This document shows, in pieces, positions 39,955 to 48,290 of a DNA stretch of 64,000 nt. The stretch's first letter is position 1, and each line of letters begins with the position of its first letter. The stretch is from the NCBI RefSeq assembly GCF_001425905.1, contig NZ_LMDY01000002.1:1-64000 (forward strand), written 5' to 3'. The translations under genes were made by a program, and so were the position numbers. The notes below the pieces were generated by a model. That model searched no databases. It was not told where the DNA came from and worked only from the letters and a program-made list of their open reading frames with translations. This DNA is from Methylibium sp. Root1272 (GTDB lineage: Bacteria; Pseudomonadota; Gammaproteobacteria; Burkholderiales; Burkholderiaceae_C).

Positions 39955-39991
39955 GGAGCCTGCGACTGCACTCGGCGGCGGGATGGACGGC

Positions 39992-40870
39992 TCACTGCCG
40001 CGCGGTCGCGGCCGGGTCGTTGTCGAGCAACGGCACGTTGAAGTCGCGCAGGATAGCCGTGATCTCGGGTCGCAGCTTCTCGATCAGCGTCTCGATCTGC
40101 TGCTTCCACTCGCGTTCGCCATAGCGCACGCCCATCGCCATCGGGAAATCGAACTTGACGCCCGGCTCCGAGCGCATCGGCACGACCACCAGCTGCGGCT
40201 GCTGCACCTTCTTCGCGAAGTAGCCGCCGATCGGCCCCCACACGATGGCGGCATCGATCTTGCCGCTCGCGAGGTCCTTCTCGATGATCTCCCCCGGATA
40301 CTGCTTCGGGTCCGCGTTCATGATCTGGTAGGGCACGCCCTGCTCGACCAACTGGTGCTTGTTCAGCCACTCCGATGCCGGCGAGCGGTCGTAGAGGCCG
40401 ATGCGCAGCTTCTGGAGTTGCGCGCGATCGAGTGCGAGAAAGTCGTCGATCGACTTCACACCATCGAGACCCTTGCCCGGCGCGTAGACCAGCGCATAGG
40501 TCGATCGGTAGTACGGCTTGGTGGCCGATACCTGGTCATAGCCGGCCGGCACGCCCATGATGATGTCGCAGCGGAAATCCTCGCCCGGCAGCTTGTAGCG
40601 CAGCGTGTTGCGCACGAAGGCCAGCCGCTGCGGGAACGAGTAGTACTCGACCGGCAGGCCGAGTTCCTTGGCGAACAGTTCGGCGATCTTGTTCTCGTAG
40701 CCCTGCCCGTCGAGGCTGGAAAACGGCAGGTTGTTCGGGTCCTGGCAGACGCGGAAGGCCTTGCGCGGCGGCGGCGCCTCCTGCGCGACGGCCGGCAAGG
40801 CCGCGCCGGTCAGCGCGGCCAGGGCCAGCACGCCGGCGGCGACGGCTTCGCGTCGTGCGGTGCGCGTCAT
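39992..40870 (-). CDS. xoxJ: XoxJ, periplasmic binding protein of the XoxF system
   Basis: 292 residues. Signal peptide (about 1-29), then a type-2 periplasmic binding fold starting FRVCQDPNNLPFSSLDGQGYENKIAELFA, a hallmark of the quinoprotein-associated solute-binding family that includes MxaJ and XoxJ. It is thought to bind and activate the dehydrogenase, not to feed a transporter; no ABC genes are here. Its ATG overlaps the xoxG stop (ATGA). Confidence 0.9.
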   Translation of the reverse strand: MTRTARREAVAAGVLALAALTGAALPAVAQEAPPPRKAFRVCQDPNNLPFSSLDGQGYENKIAELFAKELGLPVEYYSFPQRLAFVRNTLRYKLPGEDFRCDIIMGVPAGYDQVSATKPYYRSTYALVYAPGKGLDGVKSIDDFLALDRAQLQKLRIGLYDRSPASEWLNKHQLVEQGVPYQIMNADPKQYPGEIIEKDLASGKIDAAIVWGPIGGYFAKKVQQPQLVVVPMRSEPGVKFDFPMAMGVRYGEREWKQQIETLIEKLRPEITAILRDFNVPLLDNDPAATARQ

Positions 40871-41271
40871 TGGATCTCTTCGACCTTGGAACGGGTGATG
40901 GCACCGTCCGAACGGCCCTTGAGGTACGCGTAGAGGTGATCGATGTTGTCCATCACCTGCGGGCTGCTGCCGAAGCTCTGCATGCCCTTGTCGAGACGGC
41001 CGTCACGGACCGTCTTGACGAAATCTTCCTTGCTCAAGGTCTTGAGGCTGGCAATAAGCGACGGGCCGACCATGCCTTCCTGGTTCGCGCCGTGGCAACG
41101 GTCGCAGGCGGCGGCACGCCAGGTGCGGAAACCCTTCATCGTGTTGGCATCGACCTTGTAGCCATCGACGACCTTGTAGAGCGGCTTGTCCTGCGCGGAC
41201 GCCAACGGGGCCACGCTGCCCAGGGCAACGGCAGCAAAAGAGACAAGCAGGCTATTCAGTCGGAACATCAT
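40867..41271 (-). CDS. xoxG: XoxG, c-type cytochrome electron acceptor of XoxF
   Basis: 134 residues from ATG 41271; the next ATG (41268) is equally possible, and a frame to 41340 is rejected. Signal peptide (about 1-26), one heme site Cys56-Asp-Arg-Cys59-His60 and a later LDKGMQSFG giving a likely axial Met. Small monoheme cytochrome located directly downstream of xoxF, so it should take electrons from reduced PQQ. Confidence 0.88.
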   Translation of the reverse strand: MMFRLNSLLVSFAAVALGSVAPLASAQDKPLYKVVDGYKVDANTMKGFRTWRAAACDRCHGANQEGMVGPSLIASLKTLSKEDFVKTVRDGRLDKGMQSFGSSPQVMDNIDHLYAYLKGRSDGAITRSKVEEIQ

Positions 41272-41311
41272 GATCAACTCAGGGAAGTAAAAGACTCTCA
41301 TTGAACGACAA

Positions 41312-41384
41312 GGGGATGGCGAGCGTTGACCGTTCACCATCCCCGCAACACACCTTTCGTGAGGGGCTCATGCCCCATCACGAA
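41312..41384 (-). promoter_or_regulatory. Two tandem hairpins between xoxF and xoxG
   Basis: On the minus strand the first hairpin after the xoxF stop is ttcgtgaggggc (41356-41367) paired with gccccatcacgaa (41372-41384, one bulged A), loop tcat. The second pairs ggggatgg (41312-41319) with ccatcccc (41337-41344). No T-tract. They could stabilise xoxF mRNA or attenuate the genes downstream, so that much more XoxF than XoxG/J is made. Confidence 0.55.
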
Positions 41385-41399
41385 GCTAACGCTTGCAGA

Positions 41400-43220
41400 T
41401 CAGTTCGGCAGTGCAAAGACCGTCAGCGAGCCGCCGAGTTCCGTGTACTGGTTCAGCTCCTTGTAGCCGCCCACAGCACCCAGGCCGTCCTGGTCCTTCT
41501 CGAGACCCGCTGCCATGCCGATGCCGGCCCAGCCGCCGATGCCCGAGAACACGCCCAGGTACTGCTTGCCCTTGTGCTCGTAGGTGAACACGTTGCCGAT
41601 GATGCCGGACGGGGTCTTGAACTTGAACAGTTCCTTGCTGATGTCCTTGGCATCGACGCACTTCAGGTAGCCCTCGAGCGTGCCGTAGCAGCTCAGGCCG
41701 CCCGCGGTGTTGAGCGAACCGCTCCACACCGAGAACTTCTCGGCCTTGCTCTGCACGATCTTGCCGGTGCCCGCATCCCAGGTGATGTAGTTACCCATGC
41801 CACCATGGCTGCCCGGAGCCGGGAACATCGACAGCGTCGCGCCGACGTACGGCTGGCCCGCGGTGTACTCGACCTTGAACGGCTCGTAGTCCATGCAGAC
41901 GTGGTTCGTCGGCACGTAGAACAGCTTGGTGTTCGGGTCGAACGAGGCCGGCTGCTGGTCCTTCGAGCCCAACGCCGCCGGGCAGACGCCCTTGGTGTTG
42001 ACGTCGGGGCCGTTCTGGGCCGTCGAGTACTGCTTCACGACCTGGGGACGGCCGGTCTTCATGTCGACGTGGGTCGCCCAGTTCACCTTCGGGTCGTACT
42101 TCTCGGCCACGAGCAGCGCACCATTGGTGCGATCCAGCGTGTACGCGAAGCCGTTGCGGTCGAAGTGCACCAGCGCCTTGGTCGGCTTGCCCTTCACATT
42201 GATGTCCGCGAGGATCATCTCGTTGATGCCGTCGAAGTCCCACTCGTCGAACGGCGTCATCTGGTAGACCCAGTTGACCTTGCCGGAATCGACATCACGC
42301 GACCAGATCGACATCGACCACTTGTTGTCACCCGGGCGTTGGCTCGGGTTCCAGGTCGACGGGTTGCCGGTGCCGTAGTACATGGCGTTCAGCGCCTTGT
42401 CGTAGCTGTACCAGCCCCAGGTGGTGCCGCCACCGATCTTCCACTGATCGCCCTTCCAGGTCTTCAGCGACGAGTCGGCGCCCACCGGAGCGACCTTGCC
42501 GTCGGTCCAGGTGGTGGTCTTGGCCGGGTCGATCAGCATCTCGGCGTCGGGGCCCACGCTGTAGCCCTTCCACGCCGGCTTGCCGTCCTTCAGGTTGTAG
42601 GCGGCGATGAAGCCGCGCACACCCCACTCACCGCCGGAGATGCCGGTGATGACCTTGTCCTTGAAGACGTGCGGGGCGTTGGTGTTCACGGCGCCGAGCT
42701 TCGGATCACCGTTCTTCACGCTCCACACCACCTTGCCCGACTTGGCGTCCAGGGCCACGAGGTTGGAGTCGGCCTGCTGCAGGATGACCTTGCCTTCGGC
42801 ATAGGCCAGACCGCGGTTCACGGTGTCGCAGCACATCTGCGGGATGACCGCCGGATCCTGCTTCGGCTCGTACTTCCAGAGAATCTTCTGGGTGTTCAGG
42901 TCGATCGCGAACACCTTGTTCGGGAACGGCGAGTGCAGGTACATCGTGCCGTCGATGACCAGCGGCGAGCCTTCGTGGCCGCGCAGCACGCCGGTGGAGA
43001 AGGTCCACGCGACCTGCATCTTGCCGACGTTGCCCTTGTTGATCTGGTCGAGCTTGCTGTAGCGCTGGTTGAACATGTCACCAGCCTGCATTGCCCAGTT
43101 CTTGGAATTGGCAATGTTCTTCTCGACGTCCGCATTCGCTTGCACGACTGCAGGTACCGCGAGCAGCGCCAATCCGAGGGGGCGCATCAGGCGCCAACCC
43201 GAATGCTTAGAAACTTTCAT
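41400..43220 (-). CDS. xoxF: Lanthanide-type methanol dehydrogenase XoxF
   Basis: 606 residues, with a signal peptide (about 1-29) and an eight-blade PQQ propeller. Cys130-Cys131 is the vicinal disulfide over PQQ. Likely metal ligands: Glu198 (GGEWG), Asn286 (GTGNPS), and Asp328-Phe-Asp330 in [10 protein letters not shown]. The second Asp, replaced by Ala in calcium enzymes (MxaF), marks lanthanide-dependent XoxF enzymes. Oxidises methanol to formaldehyde or formate in the periplasm and passes electrons to XoxG. A GGAG ribosome binding site lies six bases upstream. No mxaF/mxaI is in the window. Confidence 0.95.
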   Translation of the reverse strand: MKVSKHSGWRLMRPLGLALLAVPAVVQANADVEKNIANSKNWAMQAGDMFNQRYSKLDQINKGNVGKMQVAWTFSTGVLRGHEGSPLVIDGTMYLHSPFPNKVFAIDLNTQKILWKYEPKQDPAVIPQMCCDTVNRGLAYAEGKVILQQADSNLVALDAKSGKVVWSVKNGDPKLGAVNTNAPHVFKDKVITGISGGEWGVRGFIAAYNLKDGKPAWKGYSVGPDAEMLIDPAKTTTWTDGKVAPVGADSSLKTWKGDQWKIGGGTTWGWYSYDKALNAMYYGTGNPSTWNPSQRPGDNKWSMSIWSRDVDSGKVNWVYQMTPFDEWDFDGINEMILADINVKGKPTKALVHFDRNGFAYTLDRTNGALLVAEKYDPKVNWATHVDMKTGRPQVVKQYSTAQNGPDVNTKGVCPAALGSKDQQPASFDPNTKLFYVPTNHVCMDYEPFKVEYTAGQPYVGATLSMFPAPGSHGGMGNYITWDAGTGKIVQSKAEKFSVWSGSLNTAGGLSCYGTLEGYLKCVDAKDISKELFKFKTPSGIIGNVFTYEHKGKQYLGVFSGIGGWAGIGMAAGLEKDQDGLGAVGGYKELNQYTELGGSLTVFALPN

Positions 43221-43303
43221 CGTCGTCTCCGTAGTTGGAATGAGTGGGTACAGCTTTGGGTTTGCTCCGTAGCGCTCCCCGACTCTTTTGTAGTCCCGAC
43301 GTG

Positions 43304-43318
43304 AGGTACCGAGTACCT
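43304..43318. promoter_or_regulatory. 15-bp palindrome upstream of xoxF
   Basis: aggtac-cga-gtacct, a perfect 6-3-6 inverted repeat 84-98 nt before the xoxF ATG. Its position suits an operator near the xoxF promoter; no confident -35/-10 pair was identified. Confidence 0.4.
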
Positions 43319-43378
43319 AGGACAGACCCTGACCGATCTCGTTCGGGTGGACCCGCCTGACTCAGAATGGCGCAGACA

Positions 43379-43639
43379 CTAGGGGTTGCCCGAGGCTGAA
43401 CGCAAATAAATCGGCCGGGAACCAGCATCGTGCACCTGCTGTGCGGCACTGCTGCGCTGCACAGCGCCGTCGACGACGGCATAGAAGGCGATCAGGAACA
43501 CCGCTGCGAGGCTCAAGCCCAGCACGATCAGCGCGCGGTGTGCACGCAGCGCCGGCGGCAACGCGCACCAGCGACGTTTCGCTGCGTCGCGCAGCGCGGT
43601 CCACTGGGCGCTGCGCTGCGCAGGGGCCACGCTCTGCAT
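43379..43639 (-). CDS. Small single-pass membrane protein, unknown
   Basis: 86 residues from ATG 43639, which overlaps the stop of the preceding small gene (TGATG). One membrane helix at about 37-57 (ALIVLGLSLAAVFLIAFYAVV) with a basic N-terminal side, so the N-terminus is probably cytoplasmic. No family recognised. Coupling with the upstream ORF supports that both are real. Confidence 0.55.
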   Translation of the reverse strand: MQSVAPAQRSAQWTALRDAAKRRWCALPPALRAHRALIVLGLSLAAVFLIAFYAVVDGAVQRSSAAQQVHDAGSRPIYLRSASGNP

Positions 43640-43839
43640 CAAGCCGAGCCCTCGCCCTTCTTGCTGAACGCAGCGTCGGGCCAATGTCGGGCCTGCAGCG
43701 GAGGCAGCGCGGCCTCGTAGCCGAGCATCGCATGGTCGCTGTCGTCGCCACGCGGCGACGTGCCGCTGGCCGAGCCGTCGATTCCGCCACGCTGGCACCA
43801 ACGCCGTACGTCCGCCACCCACTCGTCATCGCTCGCCAT
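43639..43839 (-). CDS. Small soluble protein, unknown
   Basis: 66 residues from ATG 43839, with GGAG seven bases upstream; a GTG one codon earlier is possible. Acidic, with Trp/Arg-rich start (DDEWVADVRRW) and a LGYEAALPPLQARHW segment. No signal peptide. Overlaps the membrane-protein gene downstream. Function unknown. Confidence 0.55.
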   Translation of the reverse strand: MASDDEWVADVRRWCQRGGIDGSASGTSPRGDDSDHAMLGYEAALPPLQARHWPDAAFSKKGEGSA

Positions 43840-43945
43840 CACGCAGCTCCGGCATCGCCCGGGACGCCGGGCCGTTGGAAAGATCGTCGGTCAGCATGGC
43901 CCGAGCGGCAATCGGCCGACAGAGCGGGCCGCTGTAGGACGAGGC

Positions 43946-44254
43946 CTACAGCCCGGTGGACAGGGCCGCCGGGGCATTTGCCGTCCATCGCGCCAGACAC
44001 CAATGCCGCTCCGCCTTGTCGGAGTGCTCGCCGCAACGCGCAAGTTCGCCGCTCGGCGTCGGTGTTCCTTCCTTCATCCCGGGGGACGCCTCGGTGGGGC
44101 GCGAGCCACCGACGGCGATCACGAACGCCGACAACAGACCGATGGAGAGCGCGCCGATGGCGGCGGTGACACGGTGCAGCCATGCCGGCATGCCGCCGCG
44201 ACGGTCGGGCGCGGGGCGGCTGCCGCGAGAGACGCCGGATGTACGGGTGGTCAT
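43946..44254 (-). CDS. Small membrane or secreted protein, unknown
   Basis: 102 residues from ATG 44254 with a textbook AAGGAG six bases before it. One hydrophobic segment (about 27-50, ITAAIG-like, IGALSIGLLSAFVIAVGG), then a periplasmic tail with two cysteines (ARCGEHSDKAERHWC). It leads the trio of small genes upstream of xoxF on the same strand. I do not recognise it. Confidence 0.6.
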   Translation of the reverse strand: MTTRTSGVSRGSRPAPDRRGGMPAWLHRVTAAIGALSIGLLSAFVIAVGGSRPTEASPGMKEGTPTPSGELARCGEHSDKAERHWCLARWTANAPAALSTGL

Positions 44255-44458
44255 GTCGATCTCCTTGCTGGTCGCGGCGGCTGCCAGCTCCCTCCAGCGC
44301 CAGCATGGTGGCGGCGCGCCGGGGCGGTCGCCATCGGCCGCCGTAGCGACGCACTGTCGGACGGCGCCTACAAACCACGCTCCGTCGGACCTTCGCGCCT
44401 CGGCAGGCAGCGAACCGCCGAAGAACCGAGCCACAATTCGCGACCAACCTGGTCCTCG

Positions 44459-45400
44459 ATGAGTTCGACGCCACCGCCCCCCGTCAAGACCGCTCTGGGT
44501 CACGAAGAACTGCGCCAGCGCACGCGCACGTTCAGCCAGCGCCACCGCACAGTGCTGCTGCTCGTCGACGGCAAGCGCCAGCGGGACGAGGTGCTCGCGC
44601 TGGCGCTGAAGGCCGGGGCGGCGCCGAATTGCTTCGACGAGCTGGTGGCTGCCGGATTGGTCGACCTCCAGGCGCCGCCGGAGCCCTTCGCGGCCGAGCC
44701 CGAGGCCATCTCCGAGGATGCGCCCGAGTCTGCGCCAGCGGACGCGACGGTCGCCGATCCGCCACCGACGGATCGCGCCGATCTGGACCTGGCCGTGTTC
44801 CACGACGTGGTGCTGGGGGTCGAGGTGCCGGAGACGCCGGAGGTGGCCAAGGTTGCGGACGCCGCGGTCGGCGGCGGCGCGATACGGACCGAGCCGAGTT
44901 TCGAGGACAGCGTGCCGGTGCCGCTCGTGCTGCCGGCCGCCAGCGCCGAAGCGCTGCCCGTGCGGCCCGCCCGAGTAAAGTTCGCCGCGCCGCTGTACCA
45001 GCCGCCGCCACGCACGGCCGCATCGCATCGGACCACCACGCCCCGGCTGACGCCGGGGCCGTCGCAGCTTGCCCAGCGCGCCGCGGACGGCGGCGTGCTG
45101 CGCGACGAACCGAAGCCGGCGCCCATCGACGAGGAGCCATTGCTCGCCGAGGTGCGCAGCCTGCTGATCGGCACCTTGCTGATGGACGGCCCGGTCAGCA
45201 GCTCGCTCACGGTGCTGCGCGTCGGCCGTGCGCGCGATCGCTACGAACTGATCGGCCTGGTCTGGCAGATCGAGCGCGCCCTGGTCGAGGCGCGCCGGCC
45301 CCTCGAGGCGCTGAGCCGATTGCGGCGTGCCCGCGAACTGCTGGGCCTGGGCAATACCATCGTCGAAGAAGACACCAAGCCCGGTTCCAGCACCCACTGA
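44459..45400 (+). CDS. Hypothetical protein with conserved N- and C-terminal blocks
   Basis: 313 residues from ATG 44459; a longer frame back to 43760 runs antisense through the small genes. Residues 14-70 ([22 protein letters not shown]) look like a winged-helix or response-regulator-associated domain. The middle is Pro/Ala/Val rich and probably disordered. Residues 230-305 form a helical block ([20 protein letters not shown]). It is 20 nt upstream of coaX, where birA usually sits in betaproteobacteria, but it has no biotin-ligase motifs. Confidence 0.65.
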   Translation: MSSTPPPPVKTALGHEELRQRTRTFSQRHRTVLLLVDGKRQRDEVLALALKAGAAPNCFDELVAAGLVDLQAPPEPFAAEPEAISEDAPESAPADATVADPPPTDRADLDLAVFHDVVLGVEVPETPEVAKVADAAVGGGAIRTEPSFEDSVPVPLVLPAASAEALPVRPARVKFAAPLYQPPPRTAASHRTTTPRLTPGPSQLAQRAADGGVLRDEPKPAPIDEEPLLAEVRSLLIGTLLMDGPVSSSLTVLRVGRARDRYELIGLVWQIERALVEARRPLEALSRLRRARELLGLGNTIVEEDTKPGSSTH

Positions 45401-45420
45401 CGACGAAGCCCGCCTCGGCC

Positions 45421-46185
45421 ATGACCCTGCTCGCGATCGACATCGGCAACACGCGTCTGAAGTGGGCGTTGTATCCCTCGCCCGTGCCCGGCAGCGAGCC
45501 CGTGGCCCACGGTGCGCGTTTCCTCGAGACCATCGACCAGCTCGGCGAGACCGAATGGGCCGGCCTGGCGCCGCCACCGCGCCATGTGCTCGGCTGCTGC
45601 GTCGCCAGCGACTCGGTGCGCCACCGCGTCGAGGAGCAACTGGAGCTGTGGGACGTGGCGCCGCGCTGGGTGGTGCCGGGCGCGGCCGAGGCCGGCGTGA
45701 CCAACGGCTACGACCACCCGATGCGCCTGGGCAGCGACCGCTGGGTGGCGCTGATCGGTGCCCGCGCGCGCGTGCTCGCCGCCGGCGCGCGCCGGCCGGT
45801 GCTGGTGGTGATGGCCGGCACGGCGGTCACGGTCGACGCGCTCGATGCCGACGGCCGTTTCCTCGGCGGGCTCATCCTGCCCGGCCACGGCATCATGCTG
45901 CGCGCGCTGGAAGCCGGCACGGCCGGCCTGCGGGTGCCTACCGGGGAGGTGCGCGAGTTCCCGACCAACACCAGCGACGCGCTGACCAGTGGCGGCAACT
46001 TCGCCATCGCCGGCGCGATCGAGCGCATGCACCGCCATCTGCAGCAGCGCTGCGGCGAGCCACCGCTGTGCATCGTCACCGGCGGCGCGGGCTGGAAGGT
46101 GGTGCCCGCGCTGACGATCGATCACGAACTGATCGACACCCTGATCTTCGACGGCCTGCTGACCATCGCCGCGCAGCGCGGCTGA
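45421..46185 (+). CDS. coaX: Type III pantothenate kinase
   Basis: 254 residues. The N-terminal phosphate loop [15 protein letters not shown], the [10 protein letters not shown] block and [10 protein letters not shown] are diagnostic for CoaX (Baf). It phosphorylates pantothenate in the first step of CoA synthesis, with no feedback inhibition by CoA. It follows the hypothetical gene closely and probably shares its transcript. Confidence 0.93.
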   Translation: MTLLAIDIGNTRLKWALYPSPVPGSEPVAHGARFLETIDQLGETEWAGLAPPPRHVLGCCVASDSVRHRVEEQLELWDVAPRWVVPGAAEAGVTNGYDHPMRLGSDRWVALIGARARVLAAGARRPVLVVMAGTAVTVDALDADGRFLGGLILPGHGIMLRALEAGTAGLRVPTGEVREFPTNTSDALTSGGNFAIAGAIERMHRHLQQRCGEPPLCIVTGGAGWKVVPALTIDHELIDTLIFDGLLTIAAQRG

Positions 46186-46192
46186 GCCGTCC

Positions 46193-46237
46193 GGGTCTCA
46201 AGGAAACGCCGGGCCGCCCCAGGTTTCCTTGAGACCC
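46193..46237. terminator. Perfect 15-bp hairpin between converging coaX and hslU
   Basis: gggtctcaaggaaac (46193-46207), 15-nt loop, exact complement (46223-46237). No T-tract on either strand, but its place between two convergent stops fits a bidirectional terminator. Confidence 0.6.
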
Positions 46238-46277
46238 GCGGGGGGGCGGGCTGGGCGCAGGCCGGCCCTGGGGGTGC

Positions 46278-47624
46278 TCAGAGGATGAAGCGGGACAGGT
46301 CCTCGTCGATCGCCAGCGCCCCGAGCTTGCGGTCCACGTAGGCCGCGTCGATCGCGATCGTCTGGCCGCCCAGGTTCGGCGCGTCGAAGCTCACCTCGTC
46401 GAGCAGGCGCTCCATCACCGTCGACAGACGGCGCGCGCCGATGTTCTCGGTGCGCTCGTTGACGTCGAAGGCGATCTGCGCCAGCCGGCGCACGCCCTCG
46501 GGCCGGAAGTCGAGCGTGACACCCTCGGTACCCAGCAGCGCCTGGTACTGGCGCACCAGGCTGGCGTGGGTCTGCGTCAGGATCGCCTCGAAGTCCTCGA
46601 CCCGCAGCGAACCCAGCTCCACACGGATCGGAAAGCGGCCCTGCAACTCCGGGATCAGGTCGCTCGGGCGCGCCAGGTGGAAGGCGCCCGACGCGATGAA
46701 CAGGATGTGATCGGTCTTGACCGTGCCGTGCTTGGTGCTGACCGTCGTGCCTTCGACCAGCGGCAGCAGGTCGCGCTGCACGCCCTGGCGCGAGACCTCG
46801 GCGCCGCTGGCGCCGTCGCCGCGCGACGTGACCTTGTCGATCTCGTCGATGAAGACGATGCCGTTCTGCTCGGCGCTGGCCAGCGCCTGCGTCTTGATCT
46901 CGTCCTCGTTGACCAGCTTGGCCGCCTCCTCGTCGACCAGCAGCTTCAGCGCCTCGGCGATCTTGAGCTTGCGTGTCTTGCGCCGCGTCTGGCCCAGGCT
47001 GGCGAACATGCCCTTGAGCTGCTCGGCCATGTCTTCCATGCCGGGCGGGCCCAGCAGTTCGACGGCGGGGCGCGGTTCGGCGAGTTCGAGTTCGATCTCC
47101 TTGTCGTCGAGCGTGCCCTCGCGCAGGCGCTTGCGGAAGGTCTGGCGCGCCGTGCTGTCGGCCGGGGCGGGGGCCGGCGAGGCGGTGCTCAGCCCGAAGC
47201 CGGCGCTGGCGTGGGCGGGCGGCGGCAGCAGCACGTCGAGGATGCGTTCCTCGGCGGCGTCCTCGGCGCGGGCGCGGTGGGCCCGGATCGCGGCCTCGCG
47301 CGTCTGCTTGACGGCCAGGTCGACCAGATCGCGGATGATCGAGTCGACATCCTTGCCGACGTAGCCGACCTCGGTGAACTTGGTCGCTTCCACCTTGATG
47401 AAGGGCGCGTCGGCCAGTTTCGCGAGCCGGCGGGCGATCTCGGTCTTGCCGACGCCGGTCGGGCCGATCATCAGGATGTTCTTCGGCGTGATCTCCGGGC
47501 GCAGCTTGTCGTCCACCTGCTGGCGGCGCCAGCGGTTGCGCAGCGCGATCGCGACGGCGCGCTTGGCGTCCTGCTGGCCGACGATGTGGCGGTCCAGCTC
47601 GGACACGATCTCCTGCGGGGTCAT
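46278..47624 (-). CDS. hslU: ATP-dependent protease ATPase subunit HslU (ClpY)
   Basis: 448 residues from ATG 47624 ([17 protein letters not shown]). Walker [10 protein letters not shown] at 54-62, Walker [10 protein letters not shown], and the C-terminal LSRFIL end that inserts into HslV. The intermediate (I) domain has a Pro/Ala-rich insert ([10 protein letters not shown]). It unfolds proteins for HslV. It starts 5 nt after hslV. Confidence 0.97.
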   Translation of the reverse strand: MTPQEIVSELDRHIVGQQDAKRAVAIALRNRWRRQQVDDKLRPEITPKNILMIGPTGVGKTEIARRLAKLADAPFIKVEATKFTEVGYVGKDVDSIIRDLVDLAVKQTREAAIRAHRARAEDAAEERILDVLLPPPAHASAGFGLSTASPAPAPADSTARQTFRKRLREGTLDDKEIELELAEPRPAVELLGPPGMEDMAEQLKGMFASLGQTRRKTRKLKIAEALKLLVDEEAAKLVNEDEIKTQALASAEQNGIVFIDEIDKVTSRGDGASGAEVSRQGVQRDLLPLVEGTTVSTKHGTVKTDHILFIASGAFHLARPSDLIPELQGRFPIRVELGSLRVEDFEAILTQTHASLVRQYQALLGTEGVTLDFRPEGVRRLAQIAFDVNERTENIGARRLSTVMERLLDEVSFDAPNLGGQTIAIDAAYVDRKLGALAIDEDLSRFIL

Positions 47625-47629
47625 CGCGC

Positions 47630-48187
47630 TCACTTGCTGACAGGCTCCGCGTCGGTCAGCACCTCGATCGTGTGGTGCTGGTTGGTGTAGATGCACAGGT
47701 CGCCGGCGATCTCGAGCGACTTCTTGACCATCTCCGCCGGGCCGAGCGTGGTGTGCTCCAGCAGCGCACGCGCCGCGGCCTGGGCGTATGCGCCGCCCGA
47801 GCCGATCGCGACGATGCCGTGTTCCGGCTCCAGGACGTCGCCGTTGCCGGTGATGATCAGCGAGGTGTCGCGGTCGGCCACCGCCAGCATGGCCTCGAGC
47901 CGGCGCAGCACGCGGTCGGTGCGCCAGTCGCGGGTCAGGTCGATCGCGGCGCGCACGAGGTTGCCCTGGTGCTTCTCGAGCTTGCCCTCGAAGCGCTCGA
48001 ACAGCGTGAAGGCGTCGGCCGTCGCGCCGGCAAATCCCGCCAGCACCTGCTCCTTGTAGAGCCGGCGTACCTTGCGCGCCGAGGCCTTGACGACGATGCT
48101 GCCGAGCGTCACCTGGCCGTCGCCGCCGAGGGCGACCTCGCGGCCGCGGCGCACGCTGAGGATGGTGGTGCCGTGGTAGGAATCCAT
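47630..48187 (-). CDS. hslV: ATP-dependent protease subunit HslV
   Basis: 185 residues. MDSYHG precedes the catalytic TTILSVRR, so a six-residue propeptide must be removed to expose Thr7; E. coli HslV has only a Met there. [10 protein letters not shown] and [14 protein letters not shown] are the proteasome-beta signatures. It forms two hexameric rings degrading heat-shock and regulatory proteins with HslU. Confidence 0.97.
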   Translation of the reverse strand: MDSYHGTTILSVRRGREVALGGDGQVTLGSIVVKASARKVRRLYKEQVLAGFAGATADAFTLFERFEGKLEKHQGNLVRAAIDLTRDWRTDRVLRRLEAMLAVADRDTSLIITGNGDVLEPEHGIVAIGSGGAYAQAAARALLEHTTLGPAEMVKKSLEIAGDLCIYTNQHHTIEVLTDAEPVSK

Positions 48188-48290
48188 GGGGAAGCAGTTG
48201 AAGGCAGGAGCGGGGGCTTCAAGCCCGGGAGCCGGCGCGCATCGATCCGTGGCGCCGGACTGCGTTCGAGCCGCCCGACGGGCGTGACGC

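Noticed and set aside
41400-43220. Assignment as MxaF (calcium methanol dehydrogenase)
   Set aside because: The Asp330 lanthanide residue, and xoxG/xoxJ-like neighbours without mxaI, favour XoxF.
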